Virus record (IMG/VR): IMGVR_UViG_3300046804_001245 | Coordinates: 42,883 to 106,882 of that record | Source: a virus | Length of the DNA stretch: 64,000 nt | Strand: one strand, 5' to 3' | Shown: one piece after another, positions 6,898 through 14,148 of the stretch | How positions within the stretch are numbered: position 1 is the first letter of the stretch | How the letters are laid out: each line of letters begins with the position of its first letter | Notes under the pieces: model-generated | Databases searched by the model: none | Told to the model about the DNA's origin: nothing | Seen by the model: the letters and a program-made list of their open reading frames with translations, nothing else | Program-made: the position numbers and the translations under genes

Positions 6898-7815
6898 ATG
6901 AATAAAAAACTAATGGCGGCTGTTGTAGCCTTAATTACAACTATCACATCAATCAATATGGTTCAGGCTAATCAGCCTGCTCCTGCAACGGTGGCAATTC
7001 TTGATACAGCTTTGAACGCAAATTTACCAGTGTTTAAAGATAGAATTGTTTATGAAGTATGTATTTTAGAATGGAATTCATGCCCAAATGGATCTAATTT
7101 TATGGAGGGTCCAGGAGCAGCATATATGCCATTATCACAAATGGTGGCAAATGGCTTTGATCATGGAACTAAAATGGCACATGCATCAGTATCAACTAAT
7201 CCAAATATTGGAATTGTATTCGTAAGGATTGTTGGAGCCACTTCAACTGGCGTAAGACAGATATACAATGAGGAAACTTTTGTTAAGGCTTTAAATTGGG
7301 TAAACGCAAACAAGTCTAAATTTAATATTCAGGCTGTGGCAATCTCTCAAGGACATCATAATTTAGCGCCTTTGGCTAATTATTGCCCAACAACACCAAA
7401 TACTGTAAGTGCTATATCAACACTTGATTCGTCAGGAGTACCTGTTTTTATTGCTGCTGGTAATATGCGTGATCAAAAGCGTGTATCTTGGCCAGGTTGT
7501 ATTAGTCAAGCAGTAACTGTATCTGCAACTTCAGTTACAGACGGAATTGCAGTTTATTCTAATTACGATTCTAATATCACAGATATGTTTGCTCTTGGTA
7601 GATTAAGACTTATTAATCCTAGTGGATATTTTTTCAACGAAGACGGCACGTCTGTTTCGGTACAAGTTGCAGCAGCAGTTTATGTTGGACTTAAATCAAA
7701 ATATCCTTCATACACAAAACAACAATTATTAGATTTGATTAAATCAAAATCCTACCCAGTAAAAAGTAAAACTATTTCAGGGTATGTTGTAAGCAAGGAT
7801 ATTTTAAATGGCTAA
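6898..7815 (+). CDS. Secreted subtilisin-like serine protease (S8 family)
   Basis: Three hundred and five residues. A Sec signal peptide (residues 1-24, cleavage after VQA) is followed directly by a subtilase core. Asp36 (AILDTA), His89 (DHGTKMA), the oxyanion Asn189 (FIAAGN) and Ser252 (GTSVS, where GTSMA is usual) form the expected triad in the right order. No propeptide or wall anchor is visible, so the enzyme is short for the family. Four Cys residues may form disulphides outside the cell. A secreted protease is unusual for a phage. It might trim host surface proteins, release nutrients, alter receptors or mature a virion part. The promoter at 6862 predicts a leaderless message; the 3' end overlaps the 70-aa gene. 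Confidence 0.88.
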   Translation: MNKKLMAAVVALITTITSINMVQANQPAPATVAILDTALNANLPVFKDRIVYEVCILEWNSCPNGSNFMEGPGAAYMPLSQMVANGFDHGTKMAHASVSTNPNIGIVFVRIVGATSTGVRQIYNEETFVKALNWVNANKSKFNIQAVAISQGHHNLAPLANYCPTTPNTVSAISTLDSSGVPVFIAAGNMRDQKRVSWPGCISQAVTVSATSVTDGIAVYSNYDSNITDMFALGRLRLINPSGYFFNEDGTSVSVQVAAAVYVGLKSKYPSYTKQQLLDLIKSKSYPVKSKTISGYVVSKDILNG

Positions 7816-8020
7816 TCAAGTCACCGTATTAGAAGGAATAATCGGAGACGTTGCAATTGCGTTATATCAGAAATGGTATAACGCAATGCCATTAGAAGAA
7901 AGAAATGAAATGGCAGAAGCAGCGTTGAAGAAAAATGCACAAGAAAGCACATTATTTGTTATCCAAATGTTTATGGATAAATTCAACCAAGCAGCAGAAG
8001 AATTAAAAAATCAAGACTAG
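7808..8020 (+). CDS. 70-aa helical protein
   Basis: Overlaps the subtilase end by eight bases, so it is probably translated from the same message. It is almost entirely helical and acidic, with no signal peptide, so it stays in the cytoplasm. It might act as a chaperone or inhibitor of the protease before export; that is conjecture from position. Confidence 0.6.
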   Translation: MANQVTVLEGIIGDVAIALYQKWYNAMPLEERNEMAEAALKKNAQESTLFVIQMFMDKFNQAAEELKNQD

Positions 8021-8022
8021 TA

Positions 8023-8051
8023 TTGACTAGCCTTATACTATTTAGTAAGAT
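8023..8051 (+). promoter_or_regulatory. Promoter of the repair/thioredoxin unit
   Basis: TTGACT (8023-8028), 17-bp spacer, TAAGAT (8046-8051), then six bases to the ATG at 8058. It shares flanking sequence (CTAGTATTGAC, ATTTAGTA, ATAGG) with the subtilase promoter at 6862, suggesting duplication or co-regulation. Confidence 0.75.
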
Positions 8052-8057
8052 AGGACT

Positions 8058-8543
8058 ATGCAAACATTTTTACCAGAGGCGGACTTTGCAAAGACTGCTA
8101 AACATTTAGATCGTAAGCGTCTTATTAAGCAAAGCGTAGAAAATCTTCAGGTCCTCAAGTCTCTTGCAGGATATTATAATGAATCAGGCGCATGGGTGAA
8201 TCATCCAGCCGTCAAAATGTGGGAGGGCCATGAAGATTGGCTGTTCCTATACAATGAAGCCATCGTAAAAGAAATCATTATGCGTGGCTATAAGAATAGT
8301 ACACGAGATACATTCGACCAGATCTATCAGGAAAATTTCCTTATGCTGGAATCAGATGAGCCTTGGTGGCTAGGAGATGAGCGTGTACATTATTCTCATA
8401 AGGGAAGGTTATACGAAAAGGACCCAGAAAAGTACTATTTCTATTCGGAGTTTGCGGACTATCGTGAACTAGGGTATACTTGCTGTGAATCTTGCAGTTA
8501 CTACTGGCCAACTCATGCGGAGGATACAGATGAATCTAACTAG
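8058..8543 (+). CDS. Pyrimidine-dimer DNA glycosylase-like protein
   Basis: One hundred and sixty-one residues. N-terminal motifs LDRKRLIKQ (residues 17-25) and WVNHPAVKMW (46-55) are characteristic of the pyrimidine dimer DNA glycosylase family related to T4 endonuclease V, which starts repair of UV-induced dimers. A C-terminal CCxSC segment is an addition. UV repair fits a phage of sunlit surface water. The message is predicted to be leaderless. The thioredoxin gene begins inside its 3' end. Confidence 0.8.
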   Translation: MQTFLPEADFAKTAKHLDRKRLIKQSVENLQVLKSLAGYYNESGAWVNHPAVKMWEGHEDWLFLYNEAIVKEIIMRGYKNSTRDTFDQIYQENFLMLESDEPWWLGDERVHYSHKGRLYEKDPEKYYFYSEFADYRELGYTCCESCSYYWPTHAEDTDESN

Positions 8544-8832
8544 TGAAACCTTTAGTAAAGCTTTAAATGACAACAAGATACTGATTGTAGATTTTTGGGC
8601 GGATTGGTGTGGGCCTTGTTTAAAGGTTGCTCCAATATTAGATGAGATAGCAAGTGAGTACAATGTATCAATTGCTAAAGTTCATGTAGATGAACAACAA
8701 GATTTGGCTACAAAGTACGACATATCTACAATACCAACATTAATGGTATTTGAAAATGGAGTACCAGTCAAAAAAGTGGTTGGCGCACAGCCTAAACACA
8801 AACTCGTGAAAGAGTTTGAAGGATGGATATAA
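8530..8832 (+). CDS. Thioredoxin
   Basis: One hundred residues, the normal length of a bare thioredoxin. The redox centre is WCGPC (Cys27, Cys30) and the cis-proline loop is at Pro69 (IPT). The start at 8530 is chosen because a GGAGG site lies five bases upstream and the homologous N-terminus begins there; the longer frame from 8485 runs through the glycosylase gene. It probably supplies electrons to the class II ribonucleotide reductase encoded at 30349. Confidence 0.93.
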   Translation: MNLTSETFSKALNDNKILIVDFWADWCGPCLKVAPILDEIASEYNVSIAKVHVDEQQDLATKYDISTIPTLMVFENGVPVKKVVGAQPKHKLVKEFEGWI

Positions 8833-9056
8833 CATTTAGTGAATGGATGACATACGGGATTGAAAAAGGTTGGTGCGGACCCCCAGTATGTTATACCCAT
8901 GACGGACTACCAATGTCTGAGCAAGAGTTTGCAGAGTTTGATGAAGGTCAAGATCCTTGCATGCATATTGTTCGAATGTACGAAGACATTGAGATGAAAC
9001 AAAGTATAGAGGATAACCATTCCCCATCAAATTGGCGGAATTCGTACATAAAATAG
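8823..9056 (+). CDS. 77-aa acidic Cys-containing protein
   Basis: Overlaps the thioredoxin end by ten bases. Motifs W-C-G-P-P-V-C-Y-T-H-D-G and D-P-C-M-H are typical of a small conserved protein seen in many actinophages. The Cys/His content suggests metal binding or a redox partner of thioredoxin. Function unknown. Confidence 0.65.
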   Translation: MDITFSEWMTYGIEKGWCGPPVCYTHDGLPMSEQEFAEFDEGQDPCMHIVRMYEDIEMKQSIEDNHSPSNWRNSYIK

Positions 9057-9066
9057 ATTTCTGGTC

Positions 9067-9072
9067 TACAAT
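9067..9072 (+). promoter_or_regulatory. Promoter -10 (TACAAT) for surface-protein gene
   Basis: TACAAT 30 bases before the ATG at 9103, followed by a strong AAGGAG site. The -35 is weak. This gives a monocistronic unit closed by the terminator at 10269. Confidence 0.45.
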
Positions 9073-9102
9073 GGGTCAGAATAAAAAAGGAGAAAAAATT
9101 AA

Positions 9103-10254
9103 ATGAAATCATTTAAGAAAATAGCTCTCGCCATGGTTGCAGCCATGACACTGGGCACCCTTGGAGTGGCACCTGCAAATGCCGCCCCTATGACAGTTGC
9201 TTTGACTGTTAATGGTAGCGCCCCTGCAACAGCGGGAACAGCCACAACAACTGCTGTGGAGCTTCCAGTTCCATCAGATAATTCTGTTGATGCTGCTGAT
9301 GCTCTAAAGTTTGTAGTTACAGTAGATACAGGTACAGCCGTTGCGGTTTCTGCAACAAATGCCTCTATCGTACTCGCAACAGCAACTGCTGCTGCTCCAG
9401 TAACTGCTGCTAGTGGATCTGCTTCAACAACAATTGCAACTGGAACAGGAACAACTGCTACATTCTTTGTTTTTACAAAGACCACCGCAGTAGGAACTGT
9501 TTCCATTACAAACCAAGGTGAAACTAAGGTTTATTATGTACAAGGTGCAGTCGGAAAGATCAATGATATTTCAGTATCTGGTCTTGACGTCGGTGCTTCT
9601 GGTACACAGGTGACGCTAACAGTTACCGCTAAGGATGTATTCGGTAATAAGGTTTCTGGAAAGTCAATTACAGCAGTAGTTGCTAACGGAACTCTTGATA
9701 CGACAACTGCCACAACTGGCACTGGTCTAGCAGACTTTGGTGCCCGTGATTTTAAGGTTACACTTCCAACCAATGGTTCGGCTGCTGTAATTTTTTCAGT
9801 CACAAACTCTGCTGATTTGGCAACTGCTGTAACTGGTTTTAATACCGTTACTTCATCTGTTGCAAAGAATATTGCAGTTCGTGACCTTGCTGCAGAACTT
9901 ACTGCTGCGCTTGCTGCCAAGGCTACTGCTGAGGCTGCTTTAGCAACAGAGAAGTCTGCTCGTGCTGCCGACGCTGCTGCTGCTGCAACTGCTGCTGCAA
10001 CTGCCAAGGCTACTGCTGATGCAGAAATTGCAACACTTAAGGCAGAGGTTGCAACACTTAAGGCTAATGCAGTAACCGCTAAGCTTGCTGCTGATAAAGC
10101 CCTATCCGATGCCGTTGCTGCTAAAGATGCTGAAATTGCAAAATTAAAAGCAGATAACTCTGCTGCTCTTGATGCAATTAAAAAGGCATTCAATGCACTT
10201 GCTGCAAAATGGAATAAGGCTAATCCAAAAGCCAAGGTTGCTCTCGTAAAGTAA
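9103..10254 (+). CDS. Secreted alanine/threonine-rich surface protein
   Basis: Three hundred and eighty-three residues. A Sec signal peptide (residues 1-27, ANA-A) is followed by about 240 residues of Thr/Ala/Val-rich Ig-like beta sandwich sequence, including a typical KDxFGNKVSGK strand-turn. An alanine-rich coiled coil (residues about 265-360) follows, then a basic tail. Codons are visibly richer in G/C (GCT, GCC, ACC) than in neighbouring genes, which points to recent transfer from the host. It resembles cell-surface or S-layer-like proteins of planktonic actinobacteria. It has its own promoter, a strong ribosome site and a terminator. It may coat the infected cell or block further phage adsorption; this is inference. 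Confidence 0.75.
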   Translation: MKSFKKIALAMVAAMTLGTLGVAPANAAPMTVALTVNGSAPATAGTATTTAVELPVPSDNSVDAADALKFVVTVDTGTAVAVSATNASIVLATATAAAPVTAASGSASTTIATGTGTTATFFVFTKTTAVGTVSITNQGETKVYYVQGAVGKINDISVSGLDVGASGTQVTLTVTAKDVFGNKVSGKSITAVVANGTLDTTTATTGTGLADFGARDFKVTLPTNGSAAVIFSVTNSADLATAVTGFNTVTSSVAKNIAVRDLAAELTAALAAKATAEAALATEKSARAADAAAAATAAATAKATADAEIATLKAEVATLKANAVTAKLAADKALSDAVAAKDAEIAKLKADNSAALDAIKKAFNALAAKWNKANPKAKVALVK

Positions 10255-10268
10255 TCTAATTAAATACT

Positions 10269-10300
10269 GGGGCAGGACTGAGGTCTTGCCCCTTTATTTT
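10269..10300 (+). terminator. Rho-independent terminator of surface-protein gene
   Basis: A ten-base stem (GGGGCAGGAC / GTCTTGCCCC, one G-U pair) with a TGAG tetraloop, followed by CCTTTATTTT. Confidence 0.85.
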
Positions 10301-10308
10301 ATAAATGA

Positions 10309-10314
10309 TAGAAT
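10309..10314 (+). promoter_or_regulatory. Promoter -10 (TAGAAT) for basic-protein operon
   Basis: TAGAAT ends six bases before the GTG at 10321, matching the leaderless spacing seen elsewhere in this region. Confidence 0.4.
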
Positions 10315-10320
10315 AATATG

Positions 10321-10449
10321 GTGGAAGAATACTTACAAGAAAAAGTCCGACGGGACATAATAAAAGAAATAAGTAATCTTGAACTTCCAAATGAATGGAA
10401 GCCACAACAAGTGATTGATTATATAATCAGAAAGATAAATAAAAAATAA
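10321..10449 (+). CDS. 42-aa helical protein (GTG start)
   Basis: GTG start chosen from the position of the -10 element. The product is a charged helix pair with no known motif. Its stop overlaps the next ATG (TAATG). Confidence 0.5.
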   Translation: MEEYLQEKVRRDIIKEISNLELPNEWKPQQVIDYIIRKINKK

Positions 10450-10649
10450 TGTGGAATAAAATAAAGAATTGGCTACTTCCAAAAGAGGAAGAGTTTAAAT
10501 ATAATGTATTAGTTCAGGCTGAACCTGAAAGAAAGGTGGTAGTCGTGAAGAAAGCAGCAGCAAAGAAGCCAGCAGCAAAGAAGAAGGCTCCTGCAAAGAA
10601 GTCTCCTGCAAAGAAGACTGTAAAGAAGTCAACCCCAAAGAAGAAGTAA
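10449..10649 (+). CDS. Lysine/alanine/proline-rich histone H1-like protein
   Basis: Sixty-six residues. A short N-terminal helix is followed, from about residue 30, by a tail of KKxPAKK-type repeats closely resembling histone H1 and the tails of actinobacterial HU (HupB). It should bind DNA non-specifically. Possible roles are packaging of phage DNA, host nucleoid remodelling or condensation. It is embedded in an operon of tiny basic and zinc proteins. Confidence 0.75.
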   Translation: MWNKIKNWLLPKEEEFKYNVLVQAEPERKVVVVKKAAAKKPAAKKKAPAKKSPAKKTVKKSTPKKK

Positions 10650-10787
10650 ATGGGAAAGCACCACGATAAAATAGCGGCATCTCTAGAAATACGCCGTAGG
10701 AATCATAAGGGTCCAGGCGGTAAAGTCCCAGGCTCTATGAATAAAAAGAAGACTGGATATAACCGTGTAAAGGCTAAGAGATCATAG
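10650..10787 (+). CDS. 45-aa strongly basic protein
   Basis: Starts immediately after the previous stop. Lys, Arg, Gly and His dominate (motif NHKGPGGKVPGS). A DNA- or RNA-binding peptide is likely from charge alone. No family was recognised. Confidence 0.55.
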   Translation: MGKHHDKIAASLEIRRRNHKGPGGKVPGSMNKKKTGYNRVKAKRS

Positions 10788-10789
10788 CA

Positions 10790-10912
10790 ATGGAATATGT
10801 AGAGATCTGTGAATTGAAGGGTTGTGAAAACGAGGCAACTCGCATCAGCAGCACAGAAACTAAATATATTTTGATTTGTGACGACTGTTGGCATGAATTG
10901 TATAAGAAATGA
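10790..10912 (+). CDS. 40-aa zinc-finger microprotein
   Basis: Four Cys in a C-x4-C ... C-x2-C arrangement (CELKGC, CDDC) around a short beta hairpin, enough for one zinc. The stop overlaps the next start (ATGATAG). Function unknown. Confidence 0.6.
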   Translation: MEYVEICELKGCENEATRISSTETKYILICDDCWHELYKK

Positions 10913-11019
10913 TAGATAAAATATCGAATATGATCTGGAGGGCTGTAGAAAAACTCTATAGCCTCCCAGACGACCTCTTCGACTTTGAAGATGACGAAAA
11001 TGATATAATAGATGAATGA
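10909..11019 (+). CDS. 36-aa acidic peptide
   Basis: Overlaps the previous gene by four bases. An amphipathic helix is followed by a Glu/Asp-rich tail. It is acceptable as a gene only because of the tight coupling in the operon. Confidence 0.4.
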   Translation: MIDKISNMIWRAVEKLYSLPDDLFDFEDDENDIIDE

Positions 11020-11065
11020 GCGGATTTCTAGACCCGCTTAAATACAACCTATAGGAGATATAAAA

Positions 11066-11215
11066 ATGTCAGACGGAATGAATATGACTGGTTTTAACCA
11101 GACAGGAGAGCAATCAGGATCGAATAATATCGATGCCAAGTACGCTCCAAACCCAGCTTCAGCTTTTCCAGCTAAAGATGTATCAAACCAAGCAACAGCA
11201 CAAGGCCCAAAGTAA
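11066..11215 (+). CDS. 49-aa Asn/Gln/Ser-rich protein
   Basis: A good GGAG site sits eight to nine bases upstream of the ATG. The product is a hydrophilic, probably disordered peptide of low complexity. It is one base ahead of the next gene. No function can be read. Confidence 0.5.
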   Translation: MSDGMNMTGFNQTGEQSGSNNIDAKYAPNPASAFPAKDVSNQATAQGPK

Positions 11216-11216
11216 T

Positions 11217-11372
11217 ATGTGCGTTGAATGTGGATGCGAAAACGTCGGTAGCCAAACAGGAATGGCAAAGATTCCTGGCGGTATGCTAGATGTTACAAGG
11301 GATGGAGAAGCAGGTCTTACCCTAAATATGACTGCAACCCCAGAACAAAGAGAAAGATTTATTAATGAATAA
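11217..11372 (+). CDS. 51-aa Cys-rich protein
   Basis: It begins MCVECGCENVGS, a CxxCxC metal-binding start, then a short beta-rich part with motif PGGMLDVTRDGE. Peptides beginning this way are common in actinophages. A longer frame from 11133 overlaps the previous gene completely, so the ATG at 11217 is preferred. Confidence 0.55.
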   Translation: MCVECGCENVGSQTGMAKIPGGMLDVTRDGEAGLTLNMTATPEQRERFINE

Positions 11373-11574
11373 TGGTACAGGAATGGAGACTCCTCCAAAC
11401 AGCCAACCATCAGGTGCTGTAACTTCTCAAGAAGCAACGAGGAAAAATCCAAGTCAAGGTAGATTTAAGTCTGGAATCCAGGATAAGAGAACTATGAAAA
11501 TAGATCGCAATCGTCATGGTATCCGCAGAGAAACTACCGTAGGTCCGAAGAAAAGCAGACCTAAGAAAGTATAA
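11365..11574 (+). CDS. 69-aa basic disordered protein
   Basis: Overlaps the previous gene by eight bases. The Ser/Pro/Gln-rich N-terminus becomes Lys/Arg-rich toward the end. Probably another small nucleic-acid binder. Confidence 0.5.
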   Translation: MNNGTGMETPPNSQPSGAVTSQEATRKNPSQGRFKSGIQDKRTMKIDRNRHGIRRETTVGPKKSRPKKV

Positions 11575-11620
11575 AGGATTCCCCCGCTAATGGCCTTTGG
11601 TTGTGGTGGGGGAACTTATT

Positions 11621-11707
11621 ATGTGTAAAGAATGTGGTAATTGTAGCAAAGAGCACGATAAAACAATCGATGACTCTATAGATGTAACGGAAGCGTTAGG
11701 TTTATAA
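11621..11707 (+). CDS. 28-aa Cys-rich microprotein
   Basis: ATG TGT AAA GAA TGT: a CxxCxxC start followed by an acidic tail. The stop overlaps the next ATG (TAATG). A hairpin with TTCCCCC/GGGGGAA arms lies just upstream (about 11579-11614) and may shape its leader. Its small size keeps confidence low. Confidence 0.4.
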   Translation: MCKECGNCSKEHDKTIDDSIDVTEALGL

Positions 11708-11925
11708 TGGATTTGCAGGCGGCAGAAACAGCTCACAAAAGAGATGATAAGGCGGAAGTAAAAAAGGATTGGGCATGTCCTTGTAATGGATGTGCAAAGG
11801 CGGTAAAGCAAGAGCGGAAAAGAATATTAGATGAACTTGATAAAATAGATACAGTTAAACTTAATGGATTAGGAATGAAGATCCTAGTTCAAGAAATGCT
11901 TACCGCAGGGAATAAAAAGAAATGA
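11707..11925 (+). CDS. 72-aa helical protein with CPCNGC motif
   Basis: The central motif ACPCNGCAKAV is followed by a basic amphipathic helix. Small actinophage proteins with a CxCxxC motif are common and unassigned. Overlaps both neighbours by one to four bases. Confidence 0.6.
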   Translation: MDLQAAETAHKRDDKAEVKKDWACPCNGCAKAVKQERKRILDELDKIDTVKLNGLGMKILVQEMLTAGNKKK

Positions 11926-12077
11926 AAAAATATCTATTTAGATGTAAGACATGCAATACTATTATGTCCATTGAAACAGAGCTTGAAGATAGCAAAATTC
12001 ATTTAGTTCCACCATGTCCATGCGGAAAGTCAAGAATGGACTGGCTGGGCTCGGATGCATACAAATACGGCGTGTAG
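11922..12077 (+). CDS. 51-aa zinc-ribbon protein
   Basis: Two knuckles, CKTC (residues 8-11) and CPCG (near 32-35), with a beta hairpin between them. It overlaps the next gene by 23 bases. Confidence 0.6.
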   Translation: MKKYLFRCKTCNTIMSIETELEDSKIHLVPPCPCGKSRMDWLGSDAYKYGV

Positions 12078-12252
12078 ACACGTCTACGAAATTATAGGAG
12101 AGCCTATCTGCCCAGATTGCGGTAGAGATACTCACGAGACAGATGGGGCCCTCCACGCCCGTTTATTCAAGGAGTACTACGACTCAGACGCACCTAAAGC
12201 CTACAAATGCCCAATAGAAGGCGGCACAATACGTGGCTGGTGGTCTATTTAA
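12055..12252 (+). CDS. 65-aa zinc-ribbon protein
   Basis: CRH near the N-terminus and CPDCG near residues 19-23 form the metal site, followed by a short helix and a basic/aromatic tail ending RGWWSI. A family with CPDCGRDTHE-type knuckles is frequent in actinophages. Last gene before the promoter at 12256. Confidence 0.6.
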   Translation: MHTNTACRHVYEIIGEPICPDCGRDTHETDGALHARLFKEYYDSDAPKAYKCPIEGGTIRGWWSI

Positions 12253-12255
12253 CTA

Positions 12256-12284
12256 TTGACCTATCCTAATATATATTATATACT
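12256..12284 (+). promoter_or_regulatory. Promoter of nuclease operon
   Basis: TTGACC (12256-12261), 17-bp spacer, TATACT (12279-12284), about 48 bases before the ATG at 12333. Confidence 0.7.
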
Positions 12285-12332
12285 ACTCAATACGCTCAAA
12301 AGTGAAGCGGCAAGTGCGGCGAAAGAGAGAAC

Positions 12333-12812
12333 ATGTTCGATTATAAATCGGCAATGGAATCGGGCCATGCCTTCAATAAGATCGTCGCTATGCGACTAGA
12401 ATCAGAAGGAATATCGGCGGAAGTTCCAGAGTTCTCATTTGCTCAATCAAAGGAAGAAATAAAGGACTATACTCTCAACGATAAGGATGTAATTGTCGGA
12501 GATAATGTCATTGAGGTCAAGAGTCGTAATCTTTCATTTAGCGATAACCCAGATTCATTTCCATATGATGATTTGATCATAGATACAGTTTCAGGATATG
12601 AGGCAAAAGATCCAAAGCCAATTGCCTATGTTATGGTTAGTCAGGTAACAGGTGGCATGTTTATATTTCCTACAGCCTTTGCCAAATCTTGGCGGGTGGA
12701 GAGAAAATATGACAGATATCGCAAGCATGAGGATAATTTCTATTTAGCTCCAAAAGAATTGGCTAGGCCTTTTAGTCAACTAGTAAATAAATTAAGGGAT
12801 ACAAATGTCTAA
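12333..12812 (+). CDS. PD-(D/E)XK-type nuclease
   Basis: One hundred and fifty-nine residues. The catalytic signature Asp52 ... Glu61-Val-Lys63 (KDVIVGD, IEVKSRN) is placed in the beta-hairpin typical of this fold. The rest is a compact alpha/beta domain. Such stand-alone enzymes act as Holliday-junction resolvases, recombination exonucleases or host-DNA nucleases. Substrate specificity cannot be read from the sequence. It heads an operon of short genes. Confidence 0.75.
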   Translation: MFDYKSAMESGHAFNKIVAMRLESEGISAEVPEFSFAQSKEEIKDYTLNDKDVIVGDNVIEVKSRNLSFSDNPDSFPYDDLIIDTVSGYEAKDPKPIAYVMVSQVTGGMFIFPTAFAKSWRVERKYDRYRKHEDNFYLAPKELARPFSQLVNKLRDTNV

Positions 12813-12954
12813 GTGGATGTGGTATGACTTTTTCGGACGAGAATGGCAGGGATTTTGCGCTTCCTGTCGTAAAGAGCTTTTTGCGCCCACTAGGGCAGAT
12901 TTTATAACCAATCGGTTATATCATACGAGAAATGAATGTGGAGGCGGATATTGA
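12805..12954 (+). CDS. 49-aa zinc-binding protein
   Basis: Overlaps the nuclease gene by eight bases. An aromatic N-terminus (WMWYDFFGREW), then CASC, and a distal His/Cys pair (YHTRNEC) as in zinc fingers. Unknown role. Confidence 0.55.
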   Translation: MSKWMWYDFFGREWQGFCASCRKELFAPTRADFITNRLYHTRNECGGGY

Positions 12955-13343
12955 GAAACTTTCTTGATGATTCGATTGTAGAGCATAAATCAAGACCACC
13001 TTTGCGATGGATCGCAAATTGGGCGGGATCAATAGCGTCCAAGAATATGCTAGAGCTATCCTATATGGAAGATGAAGGCTTAGATAAAGGATTTAGATAT
13101 AAGTATTATGGATGGCTATGGGATACATTCTGGCCAATCTACAGCAAATACGGAACCTTCTATAGGTTAAATATGGACATGTCTGGTCCTGGCTGGGATG
13201 ACTATGATGAGAATGGAGTTCCATACTGGGAAAAGACTGGGACGGTAGACCCAGATTATGACTATGATGAATTTCACTGGGACTATATCGATGAAGAGAC
13301 AGGCGATGCATTTAAGGTAATAAATTTTGGCGGGAAAGAATGA
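12951..13343 (+). CDS. 130-aa acidic aromatic protein (TTG start)
   Basis: The TTG at 12951 is chosen over the ATG at 12936 because a GGAGG lies six to seven bases upstream and the TTGA overlap with the preceding stop is typical of this genome. The product is rich in Trp, Tyr and Asp, with repeated Y-D-Y-D segments near the C-terminus. Similar proteins occur in actinophages with no function assigned. Confidence 0.6.
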   Translation: MRNFLDDSIVEHKSRPPLRWIANWAGSIASKNMLELSYMEDEGLDKGFRYKYYGWLWDTFWPIYSKYGTFYRLNMDMSGPGWDDYDENGVPYWEKTGTVDPDYDYDEFHWDYIDEETGDAFKVINFGGKE

Positions 13344-13411
13344 AATACGCCCTATTAATCCTCCTAGCTATATTCATTATCCTTAATTACTTTGCATGGC
13401 TACAACAATGA
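13340..13411 (+). CDS. 23-aa transmembrane micropeptide
   Basis: One hydrophobic helix (about residues 4-18) with a basic start and polar end. It overlaps both neighbours (ATGA, and 16 bases with the next gene). It is below the size where coding is certain. Confidence 0.35.
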   Translation: MKYALLILLAIFIILNYFAWLQQ

Positions 13412-13686
13412 GTTATCCATTACCCAAAGATCCCCAAATTGCTGCTTACTTACAGCATCTGAAAGAGAGAGATATTAAGCAGGCTTCAGTATGTGAATAT
13501 TGTAAATCTCAGTCAACTGGAATAAATTCGGACGGGTACAGAATAATCTTCGTCTGTAATAATCACTATATACCAGATAACCCTAATGTAGTACATAGAG
13601 TATATCCACAGGGTTTGCCAGTAAATCCAGATATGATGGATCCAAATATAGGTGGTAGCTTTGTCCCAAAAAATTCACCAGAATAA
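13396..13686 (+). CDS. 96-aa zinc-knuckle protein
   Basis: CEYC and CNNH (about residues 33-54) make a likely zinc site. The Pro-rich C-terminus (HRVYPQGLPVNP) is probably extended. Last + strand gene before the boundary region. Unknown function. Confidence 0.6.
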   Translation: MATTMSYPLPKDPQIAAYLQHLKERDIKQASVCEYCKSQSTGINSDGYRIIFVCNNHYIPDNPNVVHRVYPQGLPVNPDMMDPNIGGSFVPKNSPE

Positions 13687-14148
13687 GACCTAACATCTCC
13701 TATTCCCCCCACCTTTTCAGAGCCTATAAAGGCTATTCTAGCCCTTTTATAGTGGTGTATAGTGGAGCATTGTGGAGCAAAGTGGTTATCATATAATAAC
13801 GAAATGTTATTGTATTATATTTAAATTGATATATGAGTAATTGAACCCCATTTATCATATGGTCGTAATGTTGTCAATAGCGCATATGTTCCAGGATTTG
13901 TCAATAGCTCTCGTAAATAGGCGATTTCGCCCACAAATACGAGATAAATTTTGACAGATTTTGGATTAAATTGGATCTATTTTGATCTATTATTATAACA
14001 TTTTGTTATATTCTTTGAGATATTGATCAAACTTTGAGGGATTTTCTACATGTTCTCGTAAAAGCGCATTCTTGCCCGCTTTTATTTAACACAAAAGGGG
14101 CAAATCGGACATATAGTCCAATTCACCCCAATGGTGTATTATGTTTAT
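13687..14148. other. Gene-free AT-rich boundary between converging transcription units
   Basis: No convincing gene. It holds short direct repeats of GTGGAGCA (13760-13780), hairpins AATAAC-GAAAT-GTTATT (13795-13811) and ATAACA-TTT-TGTTAT (13995-14009), two copies of TTGTCAATAGC 28 bp apart (13871, 13899), a two-tier stem CTCGTA..GGCGA/TCGCC..TACGAG (13910-13943) and the terminator at 14060. Two sigma70-like -35 boxes read leftward. It could serve as a bidirectional terminator zone or a replication origin. Confidence 0.6.
14060..14083. terminator. Bidirectional terminator
   Basis: Stem AAAAGCG/CGCTTTT with a ten-base loop, flanked by A and T tracts, so it can act on both converging strands. 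Confidence 0.65.

Noticed and set aside
13687-14148. CRISPR array
   Set aside because: The direct repeats are short, irregular and not separated by spacers of constant length. No CRISPR-like array was seen anywhere in the window.
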